From the NCBI RefSeq assembly GCF_022267325.1, contig NZ_JAIZBG010000001.1, positions 1,368,001-1,432,000 of the forward strand: a stretch of 64,000 bases of DNA, given 5' to 3'. A program made the position numbers and the translations under genes. Origin of the DNA: Leptospira sanjuanensis. Its GTDB lineage: Bacteria > Spirochaetota > Leptospiria > Leptospirales > Leptospiraceae. How positions within the stretch are numbered: position 1 is the stretch's first letter; every line of letters begins with the position of its first letter. Below are positions 21,049 through 44,733 of this stretch, in pieces. The notes under the pieces are model-generated. The model did no database searches. It saw only the letters and a list, made by a program, of their open reading frames with translations, and was not told the DNA's origin.

Positions 21049-21839
21049 GCACGATCTCTTCCGTATTTTCAAAAGACAAAAGCGTTTTTATTCCTTACAT
21101 TTCTCTTGGCGATCCGGATTATGAATCCTGCGTCGCTTGGGCGGACGCTCTCATACGAGGCGGCGCGGGGATTTTGGAACTCGGAATTCCGTTTACCGAT
21201 CCGACCGCGGACGGTCCCGTGATTCAGAAGGCGTTCAAACGCGCACTTGCACATCCGTTCTCGATGAAAAAAATTCTCGAGATCACAGCGGAGATTCACA
21301 AACTTCATCCGCAAACACCGCTTGTTTATCTAACGTATTTCAATCCGTTGTATGCGATGGGTTTGGAGACCTTCGCGGAGATCGCAAAGAACTCCGGCAT
21401 TCAAGGACTGATCATTCCCGATCTTCCGTATGATACCCCGGAAGCGGAAGAATTCTTCACCCAACTCGAAAAAAGGAAAATCGATTTCATCCATCTCGTA
21501 ACGCCTGCGACGACCGAGGAACGAATCAAATCGATGAAGTCTCTCGCGTCCGGCTTTATCTACTACGTGACTTCGTACGGTGTAACGGGCGAACGAAGTT
21601 CGATCGCAAACGGACTTCAGGAAAGAATCAAACTCGTAAAAAAGTTGGTTTCCCTTCCGGTTTGCGCGGGATTCGGAATTTCCACGGCGGTTCAGTCGAA
21701 AGAAATTTCCGAGTACGCGGACGGAGTCATCATCGGTTCCGCGGTGCAGAGAATTATTGAAGAGAACGGATCGAATCGGGACGTCTGCGTTCAGAAATTA
21801 TTTTCCTACGCGTCCGAGATCCGTTCTTCGATGAGATAA
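21045..21839 (+). CDS. trpA: Tryptophan synthase alpha chain
   Basis: TrpA cleaves indole-3-glycerol phosphate and channels indole to TrpB. Seen in 264 residues: [15 protein letters not shown] with the catalytic Glu (46) and Asp (56), the loop VTPATTEER, and GFGISTAVQ for phosphate. Starts with TTG, sharing 4 nt with trpB. trpD is far away at 60821, and trpC, trpE, trpF and trpG are not in the window. Confidence 0.96.
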   Translation: MSTISSVFSKDKSVFIPYISLGDPDYESCVAWADALIRGGAGILELGIPFTDPTADGPVIQKAFKRALAHPFSMKKILEITAEIHKLHPQTPLVYLTYFNPLYAMGLETFAEIAKNSGIQGLIIPDLPYDTPEAEEFFTQLEKRKIDFIHLVTPATTEERIKSMKSLASGFIYYVTSYGVTGERSSIANGLQERIKLVKKLVSLPVCAGFGISTAVQSKEISEYADGVIIGSAVQRIIEENGSNRDVCVQKLFSYASEIRSSMR

Positions 21840-21861
21840 TTTTCCTAAGAACCCGGAAAAT
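21839..21861 (+). terminator. Hairpin after trpA
   Basis: ATTTTCC at 21839-21845 pairs with GGAAAAT at 21855-21861 around a 9-nt loop, beginning at the trpA stop codon. It is A/T-rich and lacks a T run, so it is at best a weak end point for the long run before the cyclase gene. Confidence 0.25.
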
Positions 21862-21917
21862 ATTGACGAAACTCCGACGGATTGGATACTGTTCCCCGAT
21901 CTCTGTCGGAGGAACGC

Positions 21918-24230
<2,313 letters not shown>

Positions 24231-24260
24231 AGACTTATAAAATTAGATTAGAAAGTTTTC

Positions 24261-26165
24261 ATGCAACAGGAACCAACTCTGCTGGATAGAATCAACTATC
24301 CGGCCGATCTCAGAAACATACCTTTGGAAAAACTTCCCGAGGTATGCAAAGAGGTTCGAAATTACATCATCGACACTCTTTCGGGAGTGGGCGGCCATTT
24401 TGCGAGCAATCTGGGAGTCGTAGAACTCACGGTCGCACTTCACTATGTTTTCGACACCCCGAAGGATCGACTGGTTTGGGACGTCGGCCATCAAACGTAT
24501 CCGCATAAAATTCTCACCGGAAGAAAGGACAAACTCAACACGGTTCGTAAATTCAACGGACTTTCCGGATTCCCGAAACGGGAAGAATCTCCGTACGATC
24601 TCTACAACACCGGTCACGCGGGTACTTCGATCTCGCAGGCGCTCGGAGAAGCTGCGGCGCGCGATCTTACCAAACAAGACTACAACGTAGTCGCCATCAT
24701 AGGGGACGCGTCCATCGCGACCGGAATGGCTCTGGAAGCGATGAATCACGCGGGCCATTTGAAGAAGGACATGATCGTGATTTTGAACGATAACTTCATG
24801 TCCATCTCCAAGAACGTGGGATCGATTTCGAATTATCTCAACAACATAATCACATCCCATTTTTACAATCACTGGAAGCGGATCTTTTATACGTTTCTAA
24901 AGTGGCTGCCGATCATCGGACCCGCGACTGAAAGATTTTTCAAAAAAGTGGAAAAGGGCTTTAAGGACGTTATGACTCCGGGCGGTCTTTTCGAAGACTT
25001 AGGGTTCGGATATATCGGACCGGAGGACGGGCACGACGTGATTCGTCTCGTCAAGATGCTCGAAAAAGTGAAGAAGATGAAAGGGCCGATCCTTCTTCAT
25101 TTGATTACGCAAAAGGGAAAGGGATACGATCCCGCGGAAAGAGATCCGATCAAATATCACGGGGTTACGCCGTTTCGCAAAGAAGACGGGGCGATGGACA
25201 GCGGGGATTCTTCCAAAATCGCCTATAGTAAGATCGTAGGAAAGATGTTGTCCATTCTTACCGAAAAAAATCCGAAGATCGCCGCGGTAACACCCGCGAT
25301 GATCGAAGGAAGCGGACTGAAAGAATACGCCGAAAAATTTCCGGAACATCTTTTCGACGTGGGAATCGCGGAACAACATTCGGTCGCGTTTGCGGGCGCA
25401 ATGACGAACGGAAATATCGTTCCATATATGTGTATTTATTCCACGTTCTTAACGAGAGGAATGGACCAACTCGTGGAAGACGTTTCTCTGATGAATCTTC
25501 CGGTTCGATTCGTGATCGACCGTGCAGGATGCGTGGGACCTGACGGAGAGACGCACCAAGGACTTTTCGATCTCAGTTATCTTTTGGGACTTCCGAACAT
25601 GGACGTGTTCGTTCCGTCGAACGGTCAGGATATGATCGATTCTTTGCGATGGATGGAGACGTACGATAAGGCTCCGATCGCGATTCGATTTCCGAAAGCG
25701 AGCGTCGACATCAAAACTCTCGATTTTTACAAAGAATCTCCGATCAAGCCCGGTGCGTTCCGTGTTCTCAAAAAAGGAAGAGATATCGCGCTTTTATCGA
25801 TCGGTTCCATGATTGACGAAGCGAAGAAGGCCGCCGAAATTCTCGAGTCTTCCGGTTTCGGAGTCACTCTGATCGATCTCATTTGGCTGAGACCTCTCGA
25901 CGTCGAAGCGTTGAACCAAGAATTGGCGAACGTCAGACATTTCGCGATTCTCGACGAAAGTTATGTCGACGCGGGAGCTTCCGGTTATCTTCTCAATCGA
26001 ATCGCGCCGGAAAATCTTTCGAAATACATCAAGACGTTCGGATTTCCGCCGGAGCCGATTCATCACGGAGAAAGAAAGGAAATTTTCCATGCGTACAAAT
26101 TGGACGCGCCTCAGGTCGCCGAACACGTCGCAGAGGCTTTGAAAAAAAACTTAATCAAGCCTTGA
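24261..26165 (+). CDS. dxs: 1-deoxy-D-xylulose-5-phosphate synthase
   Basis: Dxs condenses pyruvate and glyceraldehyde 3-phosphate to DXP for isoprenoids, thiamine and, through pdxA here, pyridoxal phosphate. Seen in 634 residues: VWDVGHQTYPHKILTGR, the thiamine-diphosphate motif starting GDAS at 148-151 and running to LNDNFMSIS, the catalytic Glu in VGIAEQHSVAFA (E371), and DRAGCVGPDGETHQG. Starts 30 nt after the cyclase gene; a TPR gene follows 35 nt later. Confidence 0.96.
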   Translation: MQQEPTLLDRINYPADLRNIPLEKLPEVCKEVRNYIIDTLSGVGGHFASNLGVVELTVALHYVFDTPKDRLVWDVGHQTYPHKILTGRKDKLNTVRKFNGLSGFPKREESPYDLYNTGHAGTSISQALGEAAARDLTKQDYNVVAIIGDASIATGMALEAMNHAGHLKKDMIVILNDNFMSISKNVGSISNYLNNIITSHFYNHWKRIFYTFLKWLPIIGPATERFFKKVEKGFKDVMTPGGLFEDLGFGYIGPEDGHDVIRLVKMLEKVKKMKGPILLHLITQKGKGYDPAERDPIKYHGVTPFRKEDGAMDSGDSSKIAYSKIVGKMLSILTEKNPKIAAVTPAMIEGSGLKEYAEKFPEHLFDVGIAEQHSVAFAGAMTNGNIVPYMCIYSTFLTRGMDQLVEDVSLMNLPVRFVIDRAGCVGPDGETHQGLFDLSYLLGLPNMDVFVPSNGQDMIDSLRWMETYDKAPIAIRFPKASVDIKTLDFYKESPIKPGAFRVLKKGRDIALLSIGSMIDEAKKAAEILESSGFGVTLIDLIWLRPLDVEALNQELANVRHFAILDESYVDAGASGYLLNRIAPENLSKYIKTFGFPPEPIHHGERKEIFHAYKLDAPQVAEHVAEALKKNLIKP

Positions 26166-26200
26166 AGGTTCCAAACCGAAAATCAAAGTAAAAACGGGTT

Positions 26201-26677
26201 ATGGAATTGGAAAACTTTACTCCTTCGGATTTTCTAGAAGCGGCAAAATACTTTTACAAAACGGGCGACTCTGACAGAGCCGAATATCTATTCAAACTTT
26301 CGCTGGAAAACGAAGAAAACCACGAGGCCTATTTCTTTTTAGGGCTTATGGAGAATCAGAAAGGAAACCCGGAAAAAGGACTGCTGCAGTTCTACAAATC
26401 CGTGGAAGTGAATCCGAACTACGGAAACCCCTGCAACGAAATAGGAATCATTCTTTTAAGAGCCGGAAAGGAAACCGAAGCAGTGTATTGGCTGAAAAAA
26501 TCCTTACGTTGCGAGCTCAACGACGCGCCGCATATTTCCCTCTACAATCTTGCCACATTGTATAAGATTTGGAATCGTCCGGAAAGATCGCTTCAATATC
26601 TGCACCGCGCGATTTTGATCAAGCCCGACTTCGAGGAAGCCAGAAAACTCAAAGAGGAATTAGGTTCGGCGATTTAG
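26201..26677 (+). CDS. TPR-repeat protein
   Basis: The protein has 158 residues made of about four TPR helix pairs (AAKYFYKTGDSDRAEYLFKLSL, AYFFLGLMENQKGNPEKGLLQFYKSVEVNP, then GNPCNEIGIILLRAGKETEAVYWLKKSL and a fourth near 115-148). There is no signal peptide. Architecture and the GNPxNxIG motif match the TPR protein at 2387, so the pair are probable paralogues. No partner can be named; dxs is the upstream neighbour. Confidence 0.8.
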   Translation: MELENFTPSDFLEAAKYFYKTGDSDRAEYLFKLSLENEENHEAYFFLGLMENQKGNPEKGLLQFYKSVEVNPNYGNPCNEIGIILLRAGKETEAVYWLKKSLRCELNDAPHISLYNLATLYKIWNRPERSLQYLHRAILIKPDFEEARKLKEELGSAI

Positions 26678-26701
26678 AACGCGCCCCATAGGAAGCGTTC
26701 T
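26676..26701 (+). terminator. Hairpin at the stop codon of the TPR gene
   Basis: AGAACGC at 26676-26682 pairs perfectly with GCGTTCT at 26695-26701 (12-nt loop). It overlaps the TAG stop. No T run follows, so its use as a terminator is uncertain. Confidence 0.25.
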
Positions 26702-26787
26702 GCTGAGTTAACGCGCCCGGAAGAACGACCTGTTGGGAGTGAGATATTCTTGTTTAGAAGTTCCGACAATCCTCCGTGATTAAAGGC

Positions 26788-26817
26788 GGCCCCGCCCAAA
26801 ATTTGGGTGGTGGGGTG
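26788..26817. repeat. G/C-rich imperfect inverted repeat
   Basis: The left arm CCCCGCCCAAA faces the right arm TTTGGGTGGTGGGG, pairing with a small bulge. I associate this wording (CCCGCCCAAA with TTTGGGTGG) with repeated intergenic elements of leptospires, from memory. Only one copy is in this window. Confidence 0.4.
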
Positions 26818-26952
26818 ACGAACGATCCTTAGGTAGCAATGCGTTGAGTTTTGAGGGGGCGGGAAATCTCGGCAAATTTTCCTGTATCAGAAAAATCGCT
26901 TATATACAAGAAGAATTTTTCACTCGCATTTTTGTTGGAACTCCTCAAAAAT

Positions 26953-26966
26953 GCGGGAACTACCGC
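26953..26966. repeat. Motif-A-like palindrome (GCGGGAACTACCGC)
   Basis: The core GGGAACT is shared with motif A, and the ends GCGG and CCGC are complementary. It is the most divergent member listed, so its membership is tentative. Confidence 0.35.
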
Positions 26967-27025
26967 GCAATTTTTGGTCCAACCTGTTTATCGGATCAAA
27001 ACCCAAATCTATTTGCTTGAACATC

Positions 27026-27573
27026 TCAGTCGTTTTGAGAAGAAGCCGACCGGAATTCCGGAGGTAACGGAACTTTCGGAGATTCTCCCGTTTCGGGAAT
27101 TGCGGTTCTTTCCCCGCGAAAGCAAATCACGGTTCCGTCTTTTGTTTCCTCTAAAAAAGGACTGAGATCCGAAAGACAGTTTCGATCCGGCCGGAATTTT
27201 AGCTTTTTATGATGCGGCGTTTTCGCAAAAAGACATCCATCCTTGTCCAAGGCAAAATACAATTCCTTCAAAGTATAAGCGGCTTCGGACTCGGAAAGGA
27301 AGACTAACGTGTCTTCCGATTCTCTGCAAGCGACCAAATGGATCGGATATCCTTCCAAGTCGAGATAACCGTTCTCCGCGAATTCTCCGAAACGATTGTC
27401 GATGAAGATTCCCAGTTCGTCTTCGCGAAGATTTTGACGAAAGTAAGTAAGCACCTCTTTTTGATCGATGCGGTTTCCGCGGAAAATCCAGCGATCCTCG
27501 GAATCGACAAAAATTTCGCTGTTGAATTTTCGAGGAGAAGGGGAATGAGGACTTTGCGGTTCCATAAAATTCT

Positions 27574-27577
<4 letters not shown>
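27026..27577 (-). CDS. Conserved hypothetical protein
   Basis: The protein has 183 residues, acidic to neutral, with no signal peptide or membrane segment. A Pro/Ser N-terminus ([13 protein letters not shown]) precedes a mixed alpha/beta region ([39 protein letters not shown]). I do not recognise the family. Start choice: a GTG at 27577 shares 4 nt with the stop of the upstream lipoprotein gene, suggesting coupling; an ATG at 27565 with AGGTGA before it is the alternative. Two genes transcribed together are likely. Confidence 0.6.
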
Positions 27578-28041
<464 letters not shown>

Positions 28042-28112
28042 GATTCCATTCAGAAAAACTGGAAATAAGGCGCAAGTGTTTTAATCTTGTTTCTCGTTTA
28101 TCGAGAAGTGAG

Positions 28113-28140
28113 TTGTTCAAAATAAATTTAATGTTATGAT
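28113..28140 (+). promoter_or_regulatory. Sigma-70-like promoter of the gene at 28207
   Basis: TTGTTC at 28113-28118 and TATGAT at 28135-28140 are separated by 16 nt of A/T-rich DNA. Transcription would start near 28147, leaving a leader of about 60 nt. A perfect 6-bp hairpin (TTCTCG, 5 nt, CGAGAA, 28091-28107) lies immediately upstream between the divergent genes. Confidence 0.4.
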
Positions 28141-28206
28141 AAAGCGGGATAAGGGAATCCAGTTCGAATTCGAGTCATTCGAGTCGCACCGTCCTTAATA
28201 CTTTAA

Positions 28207-28893
<687 letters not shown>

Positions 28894-28918
28894 GTTTCGC
28901 GTTTTTTCCGTTCTATCG

Positions 28919-29126
28919 GAGAATGTGGGAACTCATACGTTTTTTGTGAATACGATGGAACTTCCTCCGGGCGAATGTGGGAACTCATACGTTTTTCGTG
29001 AATACGATGGAACTTTTCCGGGAGAATGTGGGAACTCATACATTTTTCGTGAATAGGATGGAACTTCCTCCGGGCGAAGTGTGGGAACTCATACGTTTTT
29101 CGTGAATACGATGGAACTTCCTCTAA
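28919..29126 (+). repeat. Four-unit tandem array of about 52 bp carrying motif A
   Basis: Four units each hold GTGGGAACTCATAC (28925, 28977, 29028, 29081), then a T-rich tract, GTGAATACGATGG or GTGAATAGGATGG, and AACTTCCTCC or AACTTTTCC. Spacings of 52, 51 and 53 nt show small indels. The array fills the gap between two convergent genes. Short frames through it are products of the repeat, not genes. Confidence 0.85.
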
Positions 29127-29205
29127 GAACCAATTCTAACGACAAACAATCGTAAGAAAAAAAAGATTGAGACCCTTCTAAAAAGGAATCGAACGGTCTT
29201 CTTCT

Positions 29206-31731
<2,526 letters not shown>

Positions 31732-31905
31732 AATTAGATTATCGAGGGTTAAATGAAAAAGAAACTATTTCTTATCCTTGGAGAAAACACTTTTTTTCGA
31801 ACCGAATCAAAAAACCGACCTCTGAAAATCTACGAAGTTCGTATAAACGCAAACGGGAGAATTCTCCCGGGGAATCGGATCTTTTTTCGTTGCACTTGAC
31901 TCCGT

Positions 31906-33078
31906 ATGCCTTCCGAAAACCATACGGGAAGAATGAATCATAAAATCGAAAAACTGCTCCGCGTTTCCAGGATCGGAATGGTTACGAATCAAAGCGCCTT
32001 CGGACCGAACGGGGAATATCATTTTCAAACCCTACGTAAGAGATATGATTTAAAGAAAATATTTCTTCCCGAGCACGGATTGTTTGCCGAACTTCAGGAT
32101 CAGGTTTCCGGATCGAATTTGAAATACGCCCTGGACGGAGTGGAATTCATCAATCTTTACGGGGATCATGAATCGAGTCTCGTGCCCGATTCCGTTTCGC
32201 TCGAAGGTTTGGATTTGATCGTAATCGATATCCGGGACGTGGGTGCGCGTTATTATACCTTTCTGACCACTGCGTATTATTTTTTGGAAGAGATCGCGAA
32301 ATGGAATTCTTCCGGAAAACAGGAAATTTCAGTCGTCGTTTTCGATTCGCCCAACCCCGCGGGAGAAAGAGTAGAAGGTTCTCCTTTGGAAAAAGAATTC
32401 GAATCCTTCGTCGGAGTCAGAACGGTATTGCATCGTCACGGATTAACGCCGGGAGAACTACTTTCGTATTATCAAAAAGAATTTTCCTTAAATGTGAAAC
32501 TCAAAGTCGCAAAGAAAGGCTGGTACGCAAAAGAAGATTCCGAATTTCTTTGGATTCCCCCGTCTCCGAATATTCCGTTTCGTTCGACTTGTTACGTTTA
32601 TGCGGGTCAATGTCTTTTGGAAGGAACCAATCTTTCCGAAGGAAGAGGGACCACGAGGCCGTTTGAAACGTTCGGAGCGCCTTACATCAACGAACAAAAC
32701 GATAGAATCCGCAAAGCTCTGGAAGAATCACAAAATGAAAGTTGCACCTTGCGTCCGTTGAAATTCATACCGACTTTTCACAAACACAAGGATGAAATCT
32801 GCGGCGGATTTCAGATCTTGTTGAAGAAGCCCGAAAAATTTCACAGCCTTTTCTTTTCTCTTAAGTTGATCCGCATGTTGAGGGAAGAATATCCGAACGA
32901 CTTCGCATACAGAGAGGGAGCGTACGAATTTCGATCCGATCGACCCGCGATCGAATTGCTCGTCGGCGATCGCTTTTTGTTGAATTACCTTTCGGGAAAA
33001 GATTCGGATTCCGTTGTATTCGAATATTTGAGAGAACAGGAACGGGGTTGGAAACGGAAGTGTAAGGAAGTTTTGTAA
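31906..33078 (+). CDS. DUF1343 (NamZ-like) protein
   Basis: This 390-residue protein has the DUF1343 pattern: [12 protein letters not shown] near the N-terminus, [41 protein letters not shown], the central WIPPSPNIP, and [22 protein letters not shown]. NamZ members are exo-beta-N-acetylmuramidases in peptidoglycan recycling. No signal peptide is visible at this start, unlike some family members, so a cytoplasmic recycling role is a reasonable inference. ATG at 31906; an upstream secretion signal in frame was not seen. Confidence 0.85.
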   Translation: MPSENHTGRMNHKIEKLLRVSRIGMVTNQSAFGPNGEYHFQTLRKRYDLKKIFLPEHGLFAELQDQVSGSNLKYALDGVEFINLYGDHESSLVPDSVSLEGLDLIVIDIRDVGARYYTFLTTAYYFLEEIAKWNSSGKQEISVVVFDSPNPAGERVEGSPLEKEFESFVGVRTVLHRHGLTPGELLSYYQKEFSLNVKLKVAKKGWYAKEDSEFLWIPPSPNIPFRSTCYVYAGQCLLEGTNLSEGRGTTRPFETFGAPYINEQNDRIRKALEESQNESCTLRPLKFIPTFHKHKDEICGGFQILLKKPEKFHSLFFSLKLIRMLREEYPNDFAYREGAYEFRSDRPAIELLVGDRFLLNYLSGKDSDSVVFEYLREQERGWKRKCKEVL

Positions 33079-33150
33079 GATTCTTAGCGAAAGATGAATG
33101 TATCTTATCGAAGAAAAGAGAGGATTCCCCGATTCGACGCCGACCAATAG

Positions 33151-33789
33151 TCATCGAGTTTGCAGTAACCAAACGTTTTCGATCGCCTGACATTTTCCTT
33201 TCAATCCTCCGATCACTTCTTTGCTTACGATCAGATTTAGATCATATTTTTCATTATAGTGTCGATTGACTTCCTCGTTGCTGATGGAAAACGGCGGTCC
33301 CTCCATCGAGTTCTGATCATACTCGTAACAAATCAACAGTTGAGGAGCAGAGTCGGTCAGGTCGAATATATGATTTGTATAGCGATTTCGCATCTCTTCC
33401 GGCAAGGCAACGAGGGCCGCTCTATCATAGATGGCTTGTACTGAACCGAGCCATTTCTTCGATAAGAGAAAAACGTCGCCTACAAAGATGTCGATATTGT
33501 CTGCACTATAATGTTCTAGGGCGCCCATCTTTGTTATTTTCGGTATCAATCCAAGTTGGGAAAATAATTGATCGATAGCGATTTTGCTCAGTTCAATCCC
33601 CGCCACTCGATATCCTTTGGATAGAAGCCAGGAAATATCCAAGGTTTTACCGCATAAAGGCACGAATATGCGTGCGCCTTCGGGTAGAGAAAGCTTTTCA
33701 AAATGTTCAACTAACAACGGGTTCGCTTCTTTTTCGTGAAATGCGATCTCATTTTTTCCCCAACGTTGGTGCCAGAAATTTGCTTCCAT
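33151..33789 (-). CDS. Thiopurine S-methyltransferase-family protein
   Basis: This 212-residue SAM-dependent methyltransferase has FWHQRWGKNEIAFHEKEANPLL at the N-terminus, VPLCGKTLDISWLLSKGYRVAGIELS as motif I with the acidic end of strand 2, and YDRAALVALPEEMRNRY, all hallmarks of the bacterial TPMT (tellurite/selenium detoxification, Tmp) family. The natural substrate is not known from sequence. It is a lone gene convergent with the DUF1343 gene. Confidence 0.85.
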   Translation of the reverse strand: MEANFWHQRWGKNEIAFHEKEANPLLVEHFEKLSLPEGARIFVPLCGKTLDISWLLSKGYRVAGIELSKIAIDQLFSQLGLIPKITKMGALEHYSADNIDIFVGDVFLLSKKWLGSVQAIYDRAALVALPEEMRNRYTNHIFDLTDSAPQLLICYEYDQNSMEGPPFSISNEEVNRHYNEKYDLNLIVSKEVIGGLKGKCQAIENVWLLQTR

Positions 33790-34064
33790 AAAAACCTCTC
33801 TAGATTGATTTACTCGCGTTTTTGATTTTCATTCTTCGAGACACACTGCCTGCAAACGAGTCATTCTGAATATTGAAGGATTCCTAAAGAATGAATTACG
33901 GAATCGTGTTCATTTTGCAGAAAGACTTATTCGCAAAAGATTGAGAATCGCCGTGAAATCGAAACTAAGATGTCGATTCGTGCTTGTTATGACAACTCGA
34001 TAAATTATTATTTTGAAATTCGAATTGCTCCTCGGATCGGTAATCCTGAAATTGTAAGACAATC

Positions 34065-34472
34065 ATGAACGTAAAAAATCATTCTTTATCTTTTAGCCGA
34101 TCGATTCTTATGATCGATAGCGGCGCCGCATTGATTGCCGGTCTTGTTCTTCTTTTTATTCCGATTCCATTTGCGACTTGGTATTCGCTTACAGATGAAG
34201 TTTTTCTTTTTACCGGGATCGTCAATCTTGTATATGGATTCTATTCGGGAACCTTGGTTTTAATGCTTGTCTTAAGGATTCCCTTTAAGAAATTCTTAAT
34301 CGATCTTTTGATAACAGCCAATTTTTCATGGGCAATGGTCTGCATTGGAATCATCGTTTGGAATTGGTCCGTTATCAATGGATTCGGAATCGCCCATATG
34401 GGATTTGAAGGTTGTTTTGTCGTCCTCTTAGCGATGTTTGAATTTTATTTTGTACGTCCATTGGCGATTTGA
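34065..34472 (+). CDS. Four-helix membrane protein, function unknown
   Basis: This 135-residue protein has hydrophobic segments at about 14-36 (IDSGAALIAGLVLLFIPIPFATWY), 45-68, 75-98 and 104-128. This is the layout of several small four-helix membrane families, but no signature residues identify one. It lies alone between the methyltransferase gene and the 66-bp repeats; base composition around it is A/T-richer than the core genes, consistent with accessory DNA. Confidence 0.6.
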   Translation: MNVKNHSLSFSRSILMIDSGAALIAGLVLLFIPIPFATWYSLTDEVFLFTGIVNLVYGFYSGTLVLMLVLRIPFKKFLIDLLITANFSWAMVCIGIIVWNWSVINGFGIAHMGFEGCFVVLLAMFEFYFVRPLAI

Positions 34473-34994
34473 TGGAATGACTACCGCATTTCTTAAGCTG
34501 CAAATCCGGATTGAAGATCGTTTTGAATTTTGGGAGAAGTATTGATTTTGCTCCGAGTTCTTTGATGTTTCGATTCGGGCTTTCATACTTTTCATCTATA
34601 TTCCGATACATTCCGGAATGATGTATGTGTTGAAATTCGCGATTCTGCAATCGACTTTGAGATTTTTATACAACTCTCGTATAAACGTCTAATGCCGTTT
34701 AAACTTTAAAAGAATCGGTCTATTTGTAGGAAAGACGATTCAAAAACGCGATAACACTCGTAAAGTAATACCCTGATTTATACGAATGTCGCCTAAATCA
34801 GAGATAATTCTTTCAACCAAGGCAGATCTTTACTCATCTAAAAATATACGACAGTCGCCTAAATCAGAGATAATTCTTTCAACCAAGACGGATCTTTACT
34901 CATCTAAAAATATACGAATGTCGCCTAAACGCCGCGAGGAACGACAACTTGCACATCGGAAAAAAACACTTTCAAAAAGCGGAAGGTAGCGTTC
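34473..34994. other. Gene-less convergent gap of 522 nt
   Basis: A/T-rich and without a supported gene. It holds a 12-bp perfect palindrome CATTCCGGAATG at 34609-34620 and the 66-bp tandem repeats from 34782. A 67-codon frame from 34786 encodes only the repeat, with a 22-residue period, and lacks other support. Confidence 0.5.
34782..34931. repeat. 66-bp tandem repeat (2.3 units) with motif B ends
   Basis: Units begin at 34782, 34848 and 34914, exactly 66 nt apart; the two full units differ at about four positions. Each boundary carries a TATACGA-x-x-GTCGCCTAAA stretch, a member of motif B (arms TTTATACGA and TCGTATAAA in ideal form; 34776-34798 is the clearest). The third unit is truncated after 18 nt. 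Confidence 0.8.
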
Positions 34995-35600
34995 TTATAA
35001 ATTCTCGATCGAGAGAATCTGTTTGTCTTCCTTATGAGAAACGGTCACTTCCAGTTTTAATCCGCTTTTGCCTCCGGTCCTTCTGAAAATTCTTTCCCAA
35101 AAATTTTCGGAGGATTTGATTTTACAATCAGGGGGAAGAGAGTCGATCGTAACGTCGCTCGCTCGAAATCGTGCAAACTCGATTTTACCCGGATGAATTG
35201 TTCTTTCCGGAACTTCCCAGATTGCGTCGATGCAATTCAATCCTTCTTTACCGCTTAAGAAAATCGTAAACTTCCATGTCGGATCTGGAAAACGGATTTC
35301 CGTCTCGGTCTCATTCTTCATAAAAAGAAAGAAGGTAGGAAAGCCGTCCTTGCCGTCGCGGCTTGATTTTATATACAAAGTCGAAGCTTCCATTCTAACT
35401 TTAGATGAGGAAGATTGAATCGTAAACGCGCTCGGGTTCATCGTTCTCGCGACCATTCCGATCACCAAAACGACCAAAACCAAATTCAAGATAAAGATTA
35501 AACGAACTCTGGAAAATCTTCCCCCGCCGGATTGTTTTCTGCTTTCTTCCAAGAATTTTCTGAATTCTTCCGGAGAACGTGAATGATACCCACCGCCCAT
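34995..35600 (-). CDS. Membrane-anchored protein, function unknown
   Basis: The protein has 201 residues: a cytoplasmic N-terminus with Gly/Ser and basic residues, one membrane helix at about 32-50 ([18 protein letters not shown]) and an outer domain of about 145 residues rich in beta strands ([29 protein letters not shown]). It begins one nt after the stop of nnrDE and is the last gene of a three-gene minus-strand unit. No known family recognised. Confidence 0.65.
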   Translation of the reverse strand: MGGGYHSRSPEEFRKFLEESRKQSGGGRFSRVRLIFILNLVLVVLVIGMVARTMNPSAFTIQSSSSKVRMEASTLYIKSSRDGKDGFPTFFLFMKNETETEIRFPDPTWKFTIFLSGKEGLNCIDAIWEVPERTIHPGKIEFARFRASDVTIDSLPPDCKIKSSENFWERIFRRTGGKSGLKLEVTVSHKEDKQILSIENL

Positions 35601-35601
35601 G

Positions 35602-38285
<2,684 letters not shown>

Positions 38286-38414
38286 GAAAGCCTGATGGAT
38301 CTTGGAATGTAACGATACCATTCCAACACATTGATTGGAAAACAAGCAATAATCCTTGGAATTCCCTCCGCTTGGGAATCCCCGGGTTTTTTTACTTTAC
38401 ACTGTAGCCAAATT

Positions 38415-38456
<42 letters not shown>

Positions 38457-38481
38457 TGAGTTTTCTCTCTAAGGCCGGGGT

Positions 38482-40366
<1,885 letters not shown>

Positions 40367-40369
40367 GAG

Positions 40370-40387
40370 AACCCGAACGGGTTTTTT
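40370..40387 (+). terminator. Intrinsic terminator between nusA and infB
   Basis: AACCCG pairs with CGGGTT around a 2-nt loop and is followed by four further Ts (six in a row counting the stem). It begins 3 nt after the nusA stop and 43 nt before the infB ORF proper. This is the clearest intrinsic terminator in the window, and it splits a conserved operon. Confidence 0.7.
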
Positions 40388-40430
40388 CAGAGCCGGAGCT
40401 TCAGTGACTTCGGAAAGCCAGGGTATCATT

Positions 40431-43151
<2,721 letters not shown>

Positions 43152-43163
43152 GAAACCCGGACC

Positions 43164-44403
<1,240 letters not shown>

Positions 44404-44455
44404 CTTTAAAGCGGTGTATATCACCTGAAAAATGGTAAAAAGGTATATTCACGAT

Positions 44456-44722
<267 letters not shown>

Positions 44723-44733
44723 GCGAGTCAAAC

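Larger units (their letters stand above)
26678..27025. other. Gene-less convergent gap of 348 nt
   Basis: The gap contains the hairpin at 26676-26701, a G/C-rich imperfect inverted repeat at 26788-26817 and a motif-A-like GCGGGAACTACCGC at 26953-26966. A 104-codon plus-strand frame starting at 26851 runs into the convergent gene and is not accepted as a gene. Confidence 0.5.

Noticed and set aside
26851..27165. A 104-codon plus-strand frame
   Set aside because: It overlaps the convergent gene at 27026-27577 by 140 nt, has no ribosome site and begins among intergenic repeats.
34786..34989. A 67-codon frame with a 22-residue repeat
   Set aside because: It is a product of the 66-bp DNA repeat; no start signal and no other coding feature.
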